A stretch of DNA of 64,000 nucleotides from Phytomonospora sp040655735 (GCF_040655735.1 NZ_JBFAKK010000006.1:186001-250000); one strand, 5' to 3'; shown: positions 16,132 through 26,733, counted from the stretch's first letter. Program-made: numbers and translations. The notes: generated by a model not told the origin, from the sequence alone.

Positions 16132-17556
16132 GTGAACCTTCCGGCCGCCGCCGCGCCGGTCCGCGGCGAGGACGACACCGTCCAGTTGTTCCTCGCGTCC
16201 ACTCTGTACGGCGCGGCGACCCTGGCCGCCGCCGTCGACGCCGGCGCCTTCGGCGACGGCGCGGCACGTCGCGTACTCCTCGTCACCACGAACACGCCGA
16301 CGCCGGAGACGAGCACACCACTCGACCGCGCGCCGGGCTTCGCGCCCCTCGCCGCCCGCTTCGACGAGGTCCTCGACTGGAACGCCACGATCCATCCGCA
16401 GCACCCCTCGGCCTGGGCCCCGCAACCCGACGACACCCCGATCTGGGAACGCCTCCTGCGCGACCGGTGGCGGCTCGGCGACGCACCGGTGCGCCTGGTG
16501 GTGGAGTCCATCCAGGGCAACCCCGCCCGCGCCCTCGTCGACGTCTTCGCCGACAGCACCGTCGACATCTACGCCGACGGCCTCATGAGCTACGGCCCCA
16601 CCCGGGTCAAGATCCCCGGCGGCGTCGGCGGGCGCGTCGCACGGCTGCTGCACCTCGACCTCGTCCCGGGCCTGACGCCGCTGCTGCTCGCCGAGCACGG
16701 GGTCATCGCCGAACCGATCCCATCGGCGGCCTTCACGGCCGTCCTCGCCGAGATCTCGGCCGAGTCCCCCGCCGACCCGCCGGTGGGACCGGGACCCGCG
16801 TTGATCCTCGGCCAGTACCTCGCCGCGCTCGGCATCCTCACCCCCGAAGAGGAGGACCGCCTCCACCACCGGATGCTCACCGGCGTCCTGGCCGCCGGAC
16901 ACCGCTCGGTGATCTTCAAACCGCACCCCAGCGCGCCCGCCGGCTCGATCGAGACGCTGGCCGAGACCGCCGCCGACCACGGTGCCGAGCTCGCCGTCGT
17001 CGACACTCCCGTGCTCGCCGAGACGCTCTTCGCCAAGGCGCGGCCGTCGCTGGTGGTGGGATGCTTCTCCACGGCGCTGTTCACCGCCGCGGTGTTCCAC
17101 GGTCTGCCGGTGGCCCGGGTGGGCACCGATCTGCTGCTGCAGCGGCTGACGCCCTATCAGAACAGCAACCGGATCCCGGTGACCGTGGTGGACTCGCTCC
17201 TGCCGGACCTGGAGGCATCGGGCTTCGCCGCGGGCGCGCTCGACCTGTCCCCCGCGCGGGTCGGCGAGGTCGCCGCGCTGATCACGGCGGTGGGGTACTG
17301 CATGCAGTCGCAGAACCGCCCTGACCTTCGCGAGGCGGCCGCCGCCTATCTTGCGGAGTTGCCGGGTTCGCTGATCCCGCGCTACTTCCGGCGCCGCAGG
17401 CTCACCGTTCTCGGCCTGCCGGGAGGTGTGCAGGGCCGGGCGGTGATCCCCCGCAACCGGCTCACCCGGGGCGCGATGCGCACGGCGAAGGCGTTGGTGC
17501 GCAAGGGAAAGGCGCTCAAGGGCAGCGGAGCGGAGGGCTTAGCCGATGAGCGCTGA
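16132..17556 (+). CDS. alpha-2,8-polysialyltransferase family protein
   Basis: 474 residues. The hallmarks of bacterial polysialyltransferases are present: an acidic-acidic-Gly-like motif in DIYADGLMSYGP (145-156), an HP motif in VIFKPHPSAPAG (about 260-271) and a Ser-rich nucleotide loop in VVGCFSTALFTAAVFHG (about 305-321). The basic C-terminus (RRRRLTVLGL... AKALVRKGKALKGSG) would suit membrane association. Family members extend polysialic acid from CMP-sialic acid. Start GTG at 16132 follows CGAGGAG. It is divergent from the neuB/neuA operon and shares its promoter region. The exact sugar polymerised is unknown. Confidence 0.85.
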   Translation: MNLPAAAAPVRGEDDTVQLFLASTLYGAATLAAAVDAGAFGDGAARRVLLVTTNTPTPETSTPLDRAPGFAPLAARFDEVLDWNATIHPQHPSAWAPQPDDTPIWERLLRDRWRLGDAPVRLVVESIQGNPARALVDVFADSTVDIYADGLMSYGPTRVKIPGGVGGRVARLLHLDLVPGLTPLLLAEHGVIAEPIPSAAFTAVLAEISAESPADPPVGPGPALILGQYLAALGILTPEEEDRLHHRMLTGVLAAGHRSVIFKPHPSAPAGSIETLAETAADHGAELAVVDTPVLAETLFAKARPSLVVGCFSTALFTAAVFHGLPVARVGTDLLLQRLTPYQNSNRIPVTVVDSLLPDLEASGFAAGALDLSPARVGEVAALITAVGYCMQSQNRPDLREAAAAYLAELPGSLIPRYFRRRRLTVLGLPGGVQGRAVIPRNRLTRGAMRTAKALVRKGKALKGSGAEGLADER

Positions 17557-17723
17557 GACCGCTTCACGGCGTACCGAACACGCGGGGGGAATACGACGGC
17601 CGGGGGCCCGCGACCGGCGCGCCCTCGGCGACGTCCGATTCGCCTCGGACCGATTCGCCGAGCGCTGGGGAGAATGGGGCACGACAATTGCGCGACCGCC
17701 CCTGTGAGATACCGCGAAAACGG
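17557..17723. other. spacer downstream of polysialyltransferase gene
   Basis: Nothing gene-like is visible in these 167 bases. They separate the plus-strand polysialyltransferase gene from the 3' end of the minus-strand tRNA. No strong terminator stem was found. Confidence 0.4.
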
Positions 17724-17796
17724 TACCCTGGGTGGGATTCGAACCCACACTGTATGGATTTTGAATCCATCGCCTCTGCCATTGGGCTACCAGGGC
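17724..17796 (-). tRNA. tRNA with anticodon CAA (Leu by codon), short variable loop
   Basis: On the minus strand the 73-nt cloverleaf folds fully: acceptor GCCCTGG / CCAGGGT (with one G-T pair), D-arm GCC...GGC, anticodon stem ATGGA / TCCAT with loop TTCAAAA, T-arm GTGGG-TTCGAAT-CCCAC and discriminator A. The anticodon is CAA at 17761-17763, reading UUG leucine codons. The variable loop is only ACAGT (5 nt), although tRNA-Leu normally has a long variable arm. The sequence after the discriminator is CCG, so the 3' CCA is not encoded. A tRNA-Leu at this spot near pdtaR fits the mycobacterial order. Confidence 0.88.
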
Positions 17797-18053
17797 GTAT
17801 TCAATTCTTGGAAAAGTGCTGCGAAGGAGGGCGCGGCCATCATCCGGACGGCGTTCTGCGCACCCGCCGCCATCCTACAGACCCGATCACCCGCACCGCA
17901 CACGTGTATCCACCTCACCAGCGCGTCCCACACCGCGAGCGGTCCGCGCCGGGGACGCGGGCCGACCGGATAGGCTACTACCTCGCGCACGTGACCGGCC
18001 CGAACGCCCACGCGCGCGCCCAGCAAAGGACACCGAGAGGGTAGGTCGCAGTC

Positions 18054-18671
18054 ATGGCCGAAGCACCGCGCCGACGCGTACTCATCGCTGAGGATGAGGC
18101 GTTGATCCGGCTCGATCTGGCCGAGATGCTCACCGAAGAGGGCTACGACGTCGTCGCCGAGGCCGGCGACGGCGAGGCGGCCGTCAAACTCGCCGAGCAG
18201 CACCGCCCTGACCTGGTGATCTGTGATATCAAGATGCCCATCATGGACGGTCTGGCGGCGGCCGAGAAGATCGTCTCGGGACGCATCGCACCGGTGGTCA
18301 TCCTGACCGCCTTCAGCCAGCGCGACCTCATCGCCCGGGCCAACAGCGCCGGCGCCATGGCCTACCTCGTCAAGCCCTTCCAGAAGAGCGACCTGGTGCC
18401 CGCCATCGAGGTCGCCATCGCGCGTTTCGCCGAGATGGTCGCCCTTGAGCGCGAGGTCGCCGACCTCTCCGAGCGCCTGGAGACCCGCAAGCTCATCGAC
18501 CGCGCCAAGGGCCTGCTGATGACCCGCTACGGGATGGCCGAACCCGACGCCTTCCGATGGGTCCAGCGCACCGCCATGGATCACCGCCTCTCGATGGGCG
18601 AGGTCGCCGCGCGGATCATCGCCGAAACGACCGAGGAGAAGGAAGCGACCGGTCCGTCCGAGACGCCCTGA
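18054..18671 (+). CDS. pdtaR: ANTAR-domain response regulator/antiterminator PdtaR
   Basis: 205 residues. The receiver domain (about 8-120) has AEDEALIRLDLAEML, phosphoacceptor Asp in VICDIKMPIMDG, Thr in VILTAFS and Lys in AYLVKPFQ. A coiled linker leads to an ANTAR RNA-binding domain (about 140-195): LETRKLIDRAKGLLMTRYGM and EPDAFRWVQRTAMDHRLSMGEVAARII. This matches mycobacterial PdtaR (Rv1626), which, once phosphorylated by PdtaS, binds hairpins in target mRNAs and affects termination or translation. The kinase gene is not in the window. The branched-chain amino acid transport operon starts 256 bp downstream and could be a target, which is inference. Confidence 0.96.
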   Translation: MAEAPRRRVLIAEDEALIRLDLAEMLTEEGYDVVAEAGDGEAAVKLAEQHRPDLVICDIKMPIMDGLAAAEKIVSGRIAPVVILTAFSQRDLIARANSAGAMAYLVKPFQKSDLVPAIEVAIARFAEMVALEREVADLSERLETRKLIDRAKGLLMTRYGMAEPDAFRWVQRTAMDHRLSMGEVAARIIAETTEEKEATGPSETP

Positions 18672-18927
18672 TCCATTAACGGTTTGGACCCGATCATCGC
18701 GTCCGCGCGGTTTTACATCACGCTTAGATGACCTTGACAGACACAGAACGATAACGGTTTGCCCTCACTTAACGTGACCCCCTTCACAAGGCTCGTTCTG
18801 CGCGATAACGTCCCTCGCCAGCGGGCCGATTTTCCGGCCTCGCGCAGTCCTGAGCAAGGGTGGCTTCGGACGACTCCGGGTCACCTCGCCCTCGGGACAC
18901 CCGGAATCTCCCAGGAGGGCAAGACTC
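18672..18927. promoter_or_regulatory. livJ leader/promoter region with 10-bp direct repeats
   Basis: This 256-bp region must hold the promoter and 5' leader of the transport operon. A 10-bp direct repeat TAACGGTTTG occurs at 18677-18686 and 18752-18761, and ATAACG recurs near 18804. A TTGACA is present at 18734-18739 but no good -10 follows at the right distance. A weak hairpin can form around CGGA-CGAC-TCCG near 18867-18878. The ribosome-binding site AGGAGGG is 8 bases before the GTG at 18928. Confidence 0.4.
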
Positions 18928-20073
18928 GTGAGGCGAACACTCCTACGCACGCTGACCGGTGTGGCGGTCGCGGCGGCTCTGGTCGGAACGGCTGCCTGCG
19001 CGCCGAGCGACAAGTCGGGCGACAGCGGCGACGGTTCCTGCACCTACAAGATCGCCATGATGGGCCCGATCACCGGCGACAACGCGGGTCTTGGCAAGCC
19101 CATCTACCAGGCCGTGAAGCTCGCGGTGGACAAGCACAACGCGGCCAAGGCCGACAAGTGCGTCACCCTGGTCCAGTCCGACGACAAGGGTGACTCGGCC
19201 ATCGCGCCCGGTCTGGCGTCCAACCTGGTCGCCGACACCAACGTCCTCGGCGTCGTCGGCCCGGCCTTCTCCGGCCCGACCTCGGCCTCCGGCGACATCT
19301 TCGAGCAGGGCAAGCTGCCGATCATCTCCGCCTCGGCCACCCGCCCGGACCTGTCGACCAAGGGCTGGACGACCTTCCACCGGACCCTCGGCAACGACGC
19401 GTCCCAGGGCCCGGCCGTCGGCAAGTTCATCAAGGAGAGCCTGAAGGCCGAGAAGGTCTACCTGATCGACGACACCACCGACTACGGCACGGGTCTGTCC
19501 GAGCAGGCCTCCGCCGCTCTCGGCGACACGGTCATCGGCCTCGAGCAGATCCAGCCGAAGCAGACCGACTTCTCCGCCGTGGTCGCCAAGGTCAAGACGG
19601 CCGCGCCCGACGTGGTCTTCTTCGCCGGTTACTACAACGAGGGCGGCCCGCTCGCCAAGCAGCTCAAGGCCGGTGGCGTCGAGGCGACCTTCGTCGGCCC
19701 CGACGGCATCAAGGACCAGGGCTTCATCACCGGTGCGGCCGAGGCCGCCGAGGGCGCCATCGTGACCTGCCCGTGCATCCCCGCCGAGAAGGCCACCGGC
19801 ACTTTCGCCGCCGACTACCAGGCCGCCTTCGGTGAGGAGGCCGGCACGTACGCGGCCGAGGCCTTCGACGCCGCCAACGTGTTCCTCGACGGCATCGCCG
19901 CCGGTGTCACCGACCGCGCCAAGATGCTCGAGCACGTCAAGGCCTACGACAAGGCCGGCGTCTCCAAGCAGATCAAGTTCGACGCCCAGGGTGAGATCGA
20001 CAAGTCCGTGATCGTGATCTGGACCTACGACATCAAGGACGGCAAGATCGTCGCCCGCGAGGAGATCAAGTAG
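18928..20073 (+). CDS. livJ: branched-chain amino acid ABC transporter, substrate-binding lipoprotein
   Basis: 381 residues. The N-terminus is a lipoprotein signal, MRRTLLRTLTGVAVAAALVG followed by TAAC, with the lipid-modified Cys at about 24. The mature protein has the periplasmic type I fold: KIAMMGPITGDNAGLGKP, VVGPAFSGPTSASGDIFEQ and ISASATRPDLS, typical of LivJ/UrtA-like receptors. Start GTG has a strong AGGAGGG upstream. It is followed by two permease genes and two ATPase genes in one run, the complete HAAT transporter. Leucine/isoleucine/valine are the likely substrates, but urea or amides are taken by close relatives. Confidence 0.93.
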   Translation: MRRTLLRTLTGVAVAAALVGTAACAPSDKSGDSGDGSCTYKIAMMGPITGDNAGLGKPIYQAVKLAVDKHNAAKADKCVTLVQSDDKGDSAIAPGLASNLVADTNVLGVVGPAFSGPTSASGDIFEQGKLPIISASATRPDLSTKGWTTFHRTLGNDASQGPAVGKFIKESLKAEKVYLIDDTTDYGTGLSEQASAALGDTVIGLEQIQPKQTDFSAVVAKVKTAAPDVVFFAGYYNEGGPLAKQLKAGGVEATFVGPDGIKDQGFITGAAEAAEGAIVTCPCIPAEKATGTFAADYQAAFGEEAGTYAAEAFDAANVFLDGIAAGVTDRAKMLEHVKAYDKAGVSKQIKFDAQGEIDKSVIVIWTYDIKDGKIVAREEIK

Positions 20074-20086
20074 TCCCGACCACAAC

Positions 20087-20118
20087 GTGGGCACGGCGGG
20101 TGCGACCGCCGTGCCCAC
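20087..20118 (+). terminator. intra-operon hairpin between livJ and livH
   Basis: Perfect 13-bp stem GTGGGCACGGCGG / CCGCCGTGCCCAC with loop 20100-20105, starting 13 bases after the livJ stop codon. It probably works as a partial terminator or 3' mRNA stabiliser that raises the binding protein above the membrane components, as is common in ABC operons. Confidence 0.7.
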
Positions 20119-20158
20119 AATGCTCCCCACGGACGTTGGTCCACAAAGGACGTGATCT

Positions 20159-21162
20159 ATGACCTACCTCGCCGCCCAGGCGGACAGTTTCGGCGACCTG
20201 TGGCACAACCTCGCCGATCTCACCGTCTCGGGCCTCACCCAGGGCTCGATCTACGCGCTCATCGCCCTCGGATACACCCTCGTCTACGGGGTCCTCCAGC
20301 TGATCAACTTCGCCCACTCCGAGGTCTTCCTCGTGGGCACCTTCGGCTCCATCGTCGTGTGGGGCTGGCTCGGTTACGCCTCCGGCGACGGTGGGGGCGT
20401 CCCCGGCCTCGGGATGGTGATCCTGCTGCTGGCGGTGGGCGTCATCGTCGCCGCGCTGATCTCGGGCGGGACGGCGGTGCTCATCGAGCGCGTCGCCTAC
20501 CGGCCCCTGCGCAGAAAGAACGCCCCGAGGCTCATCTTCCTTATCACCGCGATCGGCGCCTCGGTGGCGATCGCGGAGTTCGTCGGGGTGCTCACCGACC
20601 GCAAGCCCGTCGGCGTGCCGGCCCTGGTGTCGCCCACGACCCAGTGGCAGATCGACCCGCGCGACATCGGCCTCGACATCCAGCCGGTCAACATCACCAA
20701 CCTCCAGATCGGCATCGTGCTCAGCGCCGTGCTGATGTGGTTCGCGCTGGACAGCTTCCTCAACCGGACGAAGTTCGGTCTGGGCATCCGCTCGGTGGCC
20801 CAGAACGAGGACACCGCGGCCCTGATGGGCGTCAACAAGGACCGGGTCATCATGCTGACCTTCCTGCTCGGCGGCCTCGCCGCGGGCGTCGCGGCGGTGC
20901 TCTACAACCTCAAGATCGGCACGGTCACCTTCAACATCGGCTTCCTGCTGGGGCTCAAGGCGTTCACCGCCGCCGTCCTCGGCGGCATCGGCAACCTCCG
21001 GGGCGCGCTGCTCGGCGGGCTGCTGCTGGGGCTGGCGGAGAACTGGGGCGCGGGCTTCTTCGGCAGCGAGTGGATGAACGCCGTCGCCTTCGTCGTGCTC
21101 ATCGTCATCCTCATGTTCCGTCCCACCGGCCTGCTCGGTGACTCGCTGGGGAGGGCAAGGGC

Positions 21163-21166
<4 letters not shown>
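20159..21166 (+). CDS. livH: branched-chain amino acid ABC transporter permease
   Basis: 335 residues, about eight membrane helices. Family motifs are present: LTQGSIYALIALGYTLVYGV near the N-terminus, the cytoplasmic coupling motif GLGIRSVAQNEDTAALMGV and the C-terminal LKAFTAAVLGGIGNLRGALLG. ATG at 20159 follows AAAGGA. The 3' end overlaps livM by 4 bp (ATGA). It forms one half of the membrane channel of the HAAT-type importer. Confidence 0.95.
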
Positions 21167-22300
<1,134 letters not shown>

Positions 22301-22308
<8 letters not shown>

Positions 22309-23111
22309 CACCGTCAAAGCGGCCGACGCCGAGCAGACCGGCCAGACGACCGCGCCGCTGCTGTCGATCGAGGACGTCACCCTCCGCTTCGGCGGCGTGG
22401 TCGCCCTCGACGGCGTCGACTTCGAGGTCCGGGAGGGCGAGATCCTCGCCCTGATCGGACCCAACGGCGCCGGGAAGACCACCTGCTTCAACGTGATGAC
22501 CGGCCTCTACAAGCCCACCGAGGGCCGGGTGCGCTTCGCCGGCGACACCCTCACCGGGCGCAAGCCGCACCAGATCACGCGCATGGGCATCGCACGCACC
22601 TTCCAGAACATCCGCCTGTTCCCGGAGATGACCGCCGAGGAGAACATCCTCGTCGGCGCCGACGCCCACCACCGCTCCAGCGTCCTCGGCGCCCTCTTCC
22701 ACCTCCCCCGGTTCCACCGGGAGGAGCGGGACGGCCGGGCGGTGGCCCGCGAGCTGCTCGAGTTCGTCGGGCTGGACGGACTCAGCGGCCAGGTCGCGCG
22801 CAACCTCTCCTACGGCGACCAGCGCCGCCTGGAGATCGCCCGCGCCCTGGCGACCCGGCCGAAGCTGCTGTGCCTCGACGAACCGGCCGCGGGGTTCAAC
22901 CCGGCCGAGAAGGAGCGGCTCCAGCAGCTCATCCGCGACATCCGCGACCGCGGGCACACGGTCTTGCTCATCGAGCACGACATGCGCCTGGTCATGGGCG
23001 TCGCCGACCGGATCGTGGTCCTGGAGTTCGGTCAGAAGATCGCCGACGGCGCGCCCGCCGAGATCCGCGAGGATCCCCGGGTCATCGCCGCCTACTTGGG
23101 GGTGCCCGACG

Positions 23112-23122
<11 letters not shown>
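22301..23122 (+). CDS. livG: branched-chain amino acid ABC transporter ATP-binding protein
   Basis: 273 residues. Walker A LIGPNGAGKTTCFNVMTGL, Q-loop IARTFQNIRLFPEMT, signature LSYGDQRRLEIARAL (the LSYGxQ form characteristic of LivG), Walker B LLCLDEPAAGFNP and H-loop LLIEHDMRLVMGVADRI are in order. A GTG start lies inside the end of livM, preceded by GAAGGAGG. The ATPase energises import together with LivF. Confidence 0.96.
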
Positions 23123-23822
<700 letters not shown>

Positions 23823-23842
23823 CCCTCGTCCCCGCTATTCGG

Positions 23843-23868
23843 CGCCCCGGGTGTTGTCACCCGGGGCG
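23843..23868. terminator. bidirectional terminator between livF and rrf2-type gene
   Basis: Perfect 11-bp stem CGCCCCGGGTG / CACCCGGGGCG with loop TTGT (23854-23857). It sits between the convergent livF (ends 23822) and the regulator gene (ends 23873) and can serve both. Confidence 0.8.
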
Positions 23869-23872
23869 TCGG

Positions 23873-24322
23873 CTATTCCCAGGCTTTGGGGTCCTCGGTG
23901 AAGCGGCGGACCTTGTCGGGCAACTCGCCGGAGGCGACGTCGGCGACGGTCACCGATTCGAGGATGTCGCGCTCGCTGGCCCGCAGGGCGATCCACACGT
24001 CCTGGAGGGAGGCGGCCGCGCCGGGGTAGCCGAGCTGTTCGGGGCGGTGCCCGCGGACGCCCAGGAGGGGGCCGTCGATGACGCGGATGACGTCGGCGAG
24101 GCTGATCTGGGAGGCGGGCAGGGCGAGCTGGTGGCCCCCGTCGGGGCCGCGGCGGCTGGCGACCAGTCCGCCCCGGCGCAACTGGAGGAGGATGCTCTCC
24201 AGGAACTTGGCGGGGATCTCCTGGGCGGTGGCGAGGCGTTCGGCGCTGACCGGGTCGTCGCCGGACACGGCGAGCTGGACGGTGGCGCGAAGGGCGTAGT
24301 CGACGCGTGCGGACAGTCGCAT
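23873..24322 (-). CDS. Rrf2-family transcriptional regulator
   Basis: 149 residues. The winged-helix of the family is clear: MRLSARVDYALRATVQLA, AERLATAQEIPAKFLESILL, QLRRGGLVASRRGPDGGHQL and the linker LADVIRVIDGP. There is no cysteine, so it cannot hold an iron-sulfur cluster like IscR or NsrR; it resembles the CymR-like, non-Fe-S branch, some of whose members control cysteine and sulfur metabolism. The ATG at 24320-24322 starts the recognisable domain and lies 4 bp after the tesB stop, so it is probably the third gene of a pyk-tesB-rrf2 operon. Its targets are unknown. Confidence 0.9.
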   Translation of the reverse strand: MRLSARVDYALRATVQLAVSGDDPVSAERLATAQEIPAKFLESILLQLRRGGLVASRRGPDGGHQLALPASQISLADVIRVIDGPLLGVRGHRPEQLGYPGAAASLQDVWIALRASERDILESVTVADVASGELPDKVRRFTEDPKAWE

Positions 24323-24326
24323 GTGG

Positions 24327-25217
24327 TTAGGGCACCCCGGGCGGGACGGACGGCATCGCGCGCAGCAGCCCCTCCTGTACGGCACTGGCGATGTGCCGCC
24401 CGTCCGCGGCGAAGAACCGTCCCGTCGCCAAACCGCGCCCGGCCGAGGCCGAGGGGCTGACCGAGTCGTACAGGAACCAGTCGTCGGCGCGGAAGGACCG
24501 GTGGAACCACAGGGCGTGGTCGAGGCTGGTGCCGAGGTAGCCGCCCGGGCCCCAGACCTCGCCGTGGTTGTTGAGCACGGTGTCGAGCAGCGTCAGGTCA
24601 CTGGCGTAGGTCAGGACGCAGACGTGGATGAGCGGATCGTCGGGGAGCTTCCCGTCGACCTTCATCCACACCCGCTGCTCGGGGTGGGCGGGCCGCGCGC
24701 CGGAGCGCGCGAACCCGGACTCCCCGATGTAGCGCACGTCGATGGGGCGCGGGGTGCGCGCCCAGATCCCGAGGCGGTCGGGAGTGTCGGCGAGACGTTT
24801 CGCCAGGGTGGGCACCTCGTCGGGCGGTGGGACCGCGGGCATCTCGTCGGCGTGCTCGAGTCCGCTCTCCCCGATGTGGAACGACGCCGACATGAAGAAG
24901 ATCGTCTTGCCCTGCTGGCGGGCGACGACCCGGCGTACGGAGAAGGACCGGCCGTCGCGGATGCGCTCGACCTCGTACACGATCGGCAGCGTCGAGTCGC
25001 CGGGACGCACGAAGTAGCCGTGCAGCGAGTGGACGTGCCGGTCGGCGCTCATGGTCCGCCCGGCGGCCACGAGGGCCTGGCCGGCGACCTGGCCCCCGAA
25101 GACGCGCTGTGGCGCGACCTGGGGGCCCGCACCGCGGTAGATGTCACCGTCGATGTGTTCGAGGTCGAGGACGCGGAGGAGGTCGTCCACCGCGTCCTGT
25201 CCGACGAGGTTGCTCAT
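24327..25217 (-). CDS. tesB: acyl-CoA thioesterase II
   Basis: 296 residues, the usual TesB length, with a tandem (double) hot-dog fold. Conserved pieces are QRVFGGQVAGQALVAAGRTM, HSLHGYFVRPGDSTLPI, the catalytic Asp in TYASDLTLLDT, SLDHALWFHR and the active-site Gln in HIASAVQEGLLR. The enzyme hydrolyses medium- and long-chain acyl-CoA to free acid and CoA in the cytosol. Its ATG overlaps the pyk stop codon (ATGA at 25214-25217). Confidence 0.95.
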   Translation of the reverse strand: MSNLVGQDAVDDLLRVLDLEHIDGDIYRGAGPQVAPQRVFGGQVAGQALVAAGRTMSADRHVHSLHGYFVRPGDSTLPIVYEVERIRDGRSFSVRRVVARQQGKTIFFMSASFHIGESGLEHADEMPAVPPPDEVPTLAKRLADTPDRLGIWARTPRPIDVRYIGESGFARSGARPAHPEQRVWMKVDGKLPDDPLIHVCVLTYASDLTLLDTVLNNHGEVWGPGGYLGTSLDHALWFHRSFRADDWFLYDSVSPSASAGRGLATGRFFAADGRHIASAVQEGLLRAMPSVPPGVP

Positions 25218-26635
25218 TCCTTGTCCAGCGAACCGATGCGGTGGACTCGGATGGTGTTAGTCGAACCGGGGGTTCCGGGCGGGCTGCCCGCCACGATCAC
25301 CACGAGGTCGCCCGGCTGGGCGCGGCCGACGCTGATCAGCGCGTGGTCGACCTGCTCGAACATCTCGTCGGTGTGGTGGACGAACGGCACCAGGAACGAC
25401 TCGGTGCCCCACGACAGGGCCAGCTGGCTGCGCACCGAGGGCTCGGGCGTGAAGGCCAGCAGCGGCAGGTCGCTGTGCAGGCGCGCCAGGCGCCGCACGG
25501 TGTCACCGGTCTGCGAGAACGCGACCAGGGCCTTGGCGTCGATGGCCTCGGCGATGTTGATGGCCGCCGCGGTGATCGCGCCGCCCTGCGTGCGGGGCGC
25601 GTGGCCCAGGTGCGGGGCGTCGAAGTTGCCGGCCTCGGTCGTGGCGATGATGCGGGCCATGGTCCGCACCGTCACGATCGGGTAGCGGCCGACGCTGGTC
25701 TCACCGGAGAGCATGACCGCGTCGGCGCCGTCGAGGACGGCGTTGGCGACGTCGGAGGCCTCGGCGCGGGTCGGGCGCGAGTTCTCGATCATCGAGTCCA
25801 GCATCTGCGTGGCCACGATGACGGGCTTGGCGTTCTCGCGGCACAGCTGCACGGCGTGCTTCTGCACCAGCGGGACCTGTTCGAGCGGCAGTTCGACGCC
25901 CAGGTCGCCGCGGGCGACCATGATCCCGTCGAAGGCCATCACGATCGACTCGAGACGGGTGACCGCCTCGGGCTTCTCGATCTTGGCGAGCACCGGCAGG
26001 CGGGCGCCCAGCTCGTCCATGATCGCGTGCACCGGCTTGATGTCGTCCGGCGAGCGCACGAAGGACAGCGCCACCAGGTCGACGCCGAGCCCGAGGGCGA
26101 ACCTCAGGTCGTCGGTGTCCTTCTCCGACAGCGCGGGAACGCTGATCGCCACGTTCGGCAGCGAGAGTCCCTTGTTGTTGGAGACCTGGCCGCCTTCGAC
26201 CACCAGGCAGCGGATGTCGTCGGTGTCGACGTCGAGGACCTCAAGGGCCAGCTTGCCGTCGTCGACGAGGAGCCGGTCGCCGGCGTGTACCTCGGCGGGG
26301 AGTTTCTTGTACGTGACCGAGACGCGTTCGGCGGTGCCGGGTACGTCCTGGCTGGTGATGGTCACGTGGTCGCCCGTGCTCCATTGAACGGGGCCGTCGG
26401 TGAAGGTGCCGAGCCTGATCTTGGGGCCCTGCAGGTCTGCCACGATGCCGATGGGCCGCCCCGTCGCTGCGGCGGCCTCCCGCACGAGCTGGTAGACCTG
26501 CTCGTGGTCGGCATGCTTGCCATGGGAGAAGTTGAGTCGGGCGATGTCCATCCCGGCTTCGACGAGGCCCCGGATCCGGTCGGGAGTTGCGGTGGCGGGG
26601 CCGATGGTGCATACGATCTTCGCGCGACGTGTCAC
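25214..26635 (-). CDS. pyk: pyruvate kinase
   Basis: 473 residues, normal length. It begins VTRRAKIVCTIGPATATPDR and includes ARLNFSHGKHADH (A-domain), DLQGPKIRLG, the active-site lysine region LPVLAKIEKPEAV, MVARGDLGVELP and ATQMLDSMIENSRPTRAE. The C-terminal allosteric domain ends NTIRVHRIGSLDKE. It converts phosphoenolpyruvate and ADP to pyruvate and ATP. The GTG at 26633-26635 is selected because it starts the conserved N-terminus; upstream sequence is not homologous. It is the first gene of the operon with tesB and the Rrf2-type regulator. Confidence 0.96.
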   Translation of the reverse strand: MTRRAKIVCTIGPATATPDRIRGLVEAGMDIARLNFSHGKHADHEQVYQLVREAAAATGRPIGIVADLQGPKIRLGTFTDGPVQWSTGDHVTITSQDVPGTAERVSVTYKKLPAEVHAGDRLLVDDGKLALEVLDVDTDDIRCLVVEGGQVSNNKGLSLPNVAISVPALSEKDTDDLRFALGLGVDLVALSFVRSPDDIKPVHAIMDELGARLPVLAKIEKPEAVTRLESIVMAFDGIMVARGDLGVELPLEQVPLVQKHAVQLCRENAKPVIVATQMLDSMIENSRPTRAEASDVANAVLDGADAVMLSGETSVGRYPIVTVRTMARIIATTEAGNFDAPHLGHAPRTQGGAITAAAINIAEAIDAKALVAFSQTGDTVRRLARLHSDLPLLAFTPEPSVRSQLALSWGTESFLVPFVHHTDEMFEQVDHALISVGRAQPGDLVVIVAGSPPGTPGSTNTIRVHRIGSLDKE

Positions 26636-26684
26636 GGGGATCAGGGTAGTCGGGTGGGCCTGCCGGTATGTGTCGGGGCGGAAA

Positions 26685-26716
26685 GGCGCCTCCCCCGTCG
26701 CAGCGGGGTCGGCGCC
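26685..26716 (-). terminator. hairpin downstream of the lamin-tail gene
   Basis: Stem GGCGCC / GGCGCC is extended inward past two mismatches by CCCCG / CGGGG. It lies 17-49 bases past the stop of the minus-strand lamin-tail gene and upstream of the pyk start, so it likely separates the two transcripts. Confidence 0.6.
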
Positions 26717-26733
26717 TCTCCGGTTCCGGCGGG

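Noticed and set aside
17724..17796. Reading the tRNA on the plus strand as tRNA-Gln (TTG anticodon)
   Set aside because: The D-arm, T-arm and acceptor only fold on the minus strand; on the plus strand the T-loop would fall on the 5' side.
18734..18739. TTGACA as the -35 box of the livJ promoter
   Set aside because: No acceptable -10 hexamer is found 16-19 bases downstream, so it is not listed as a promoter.
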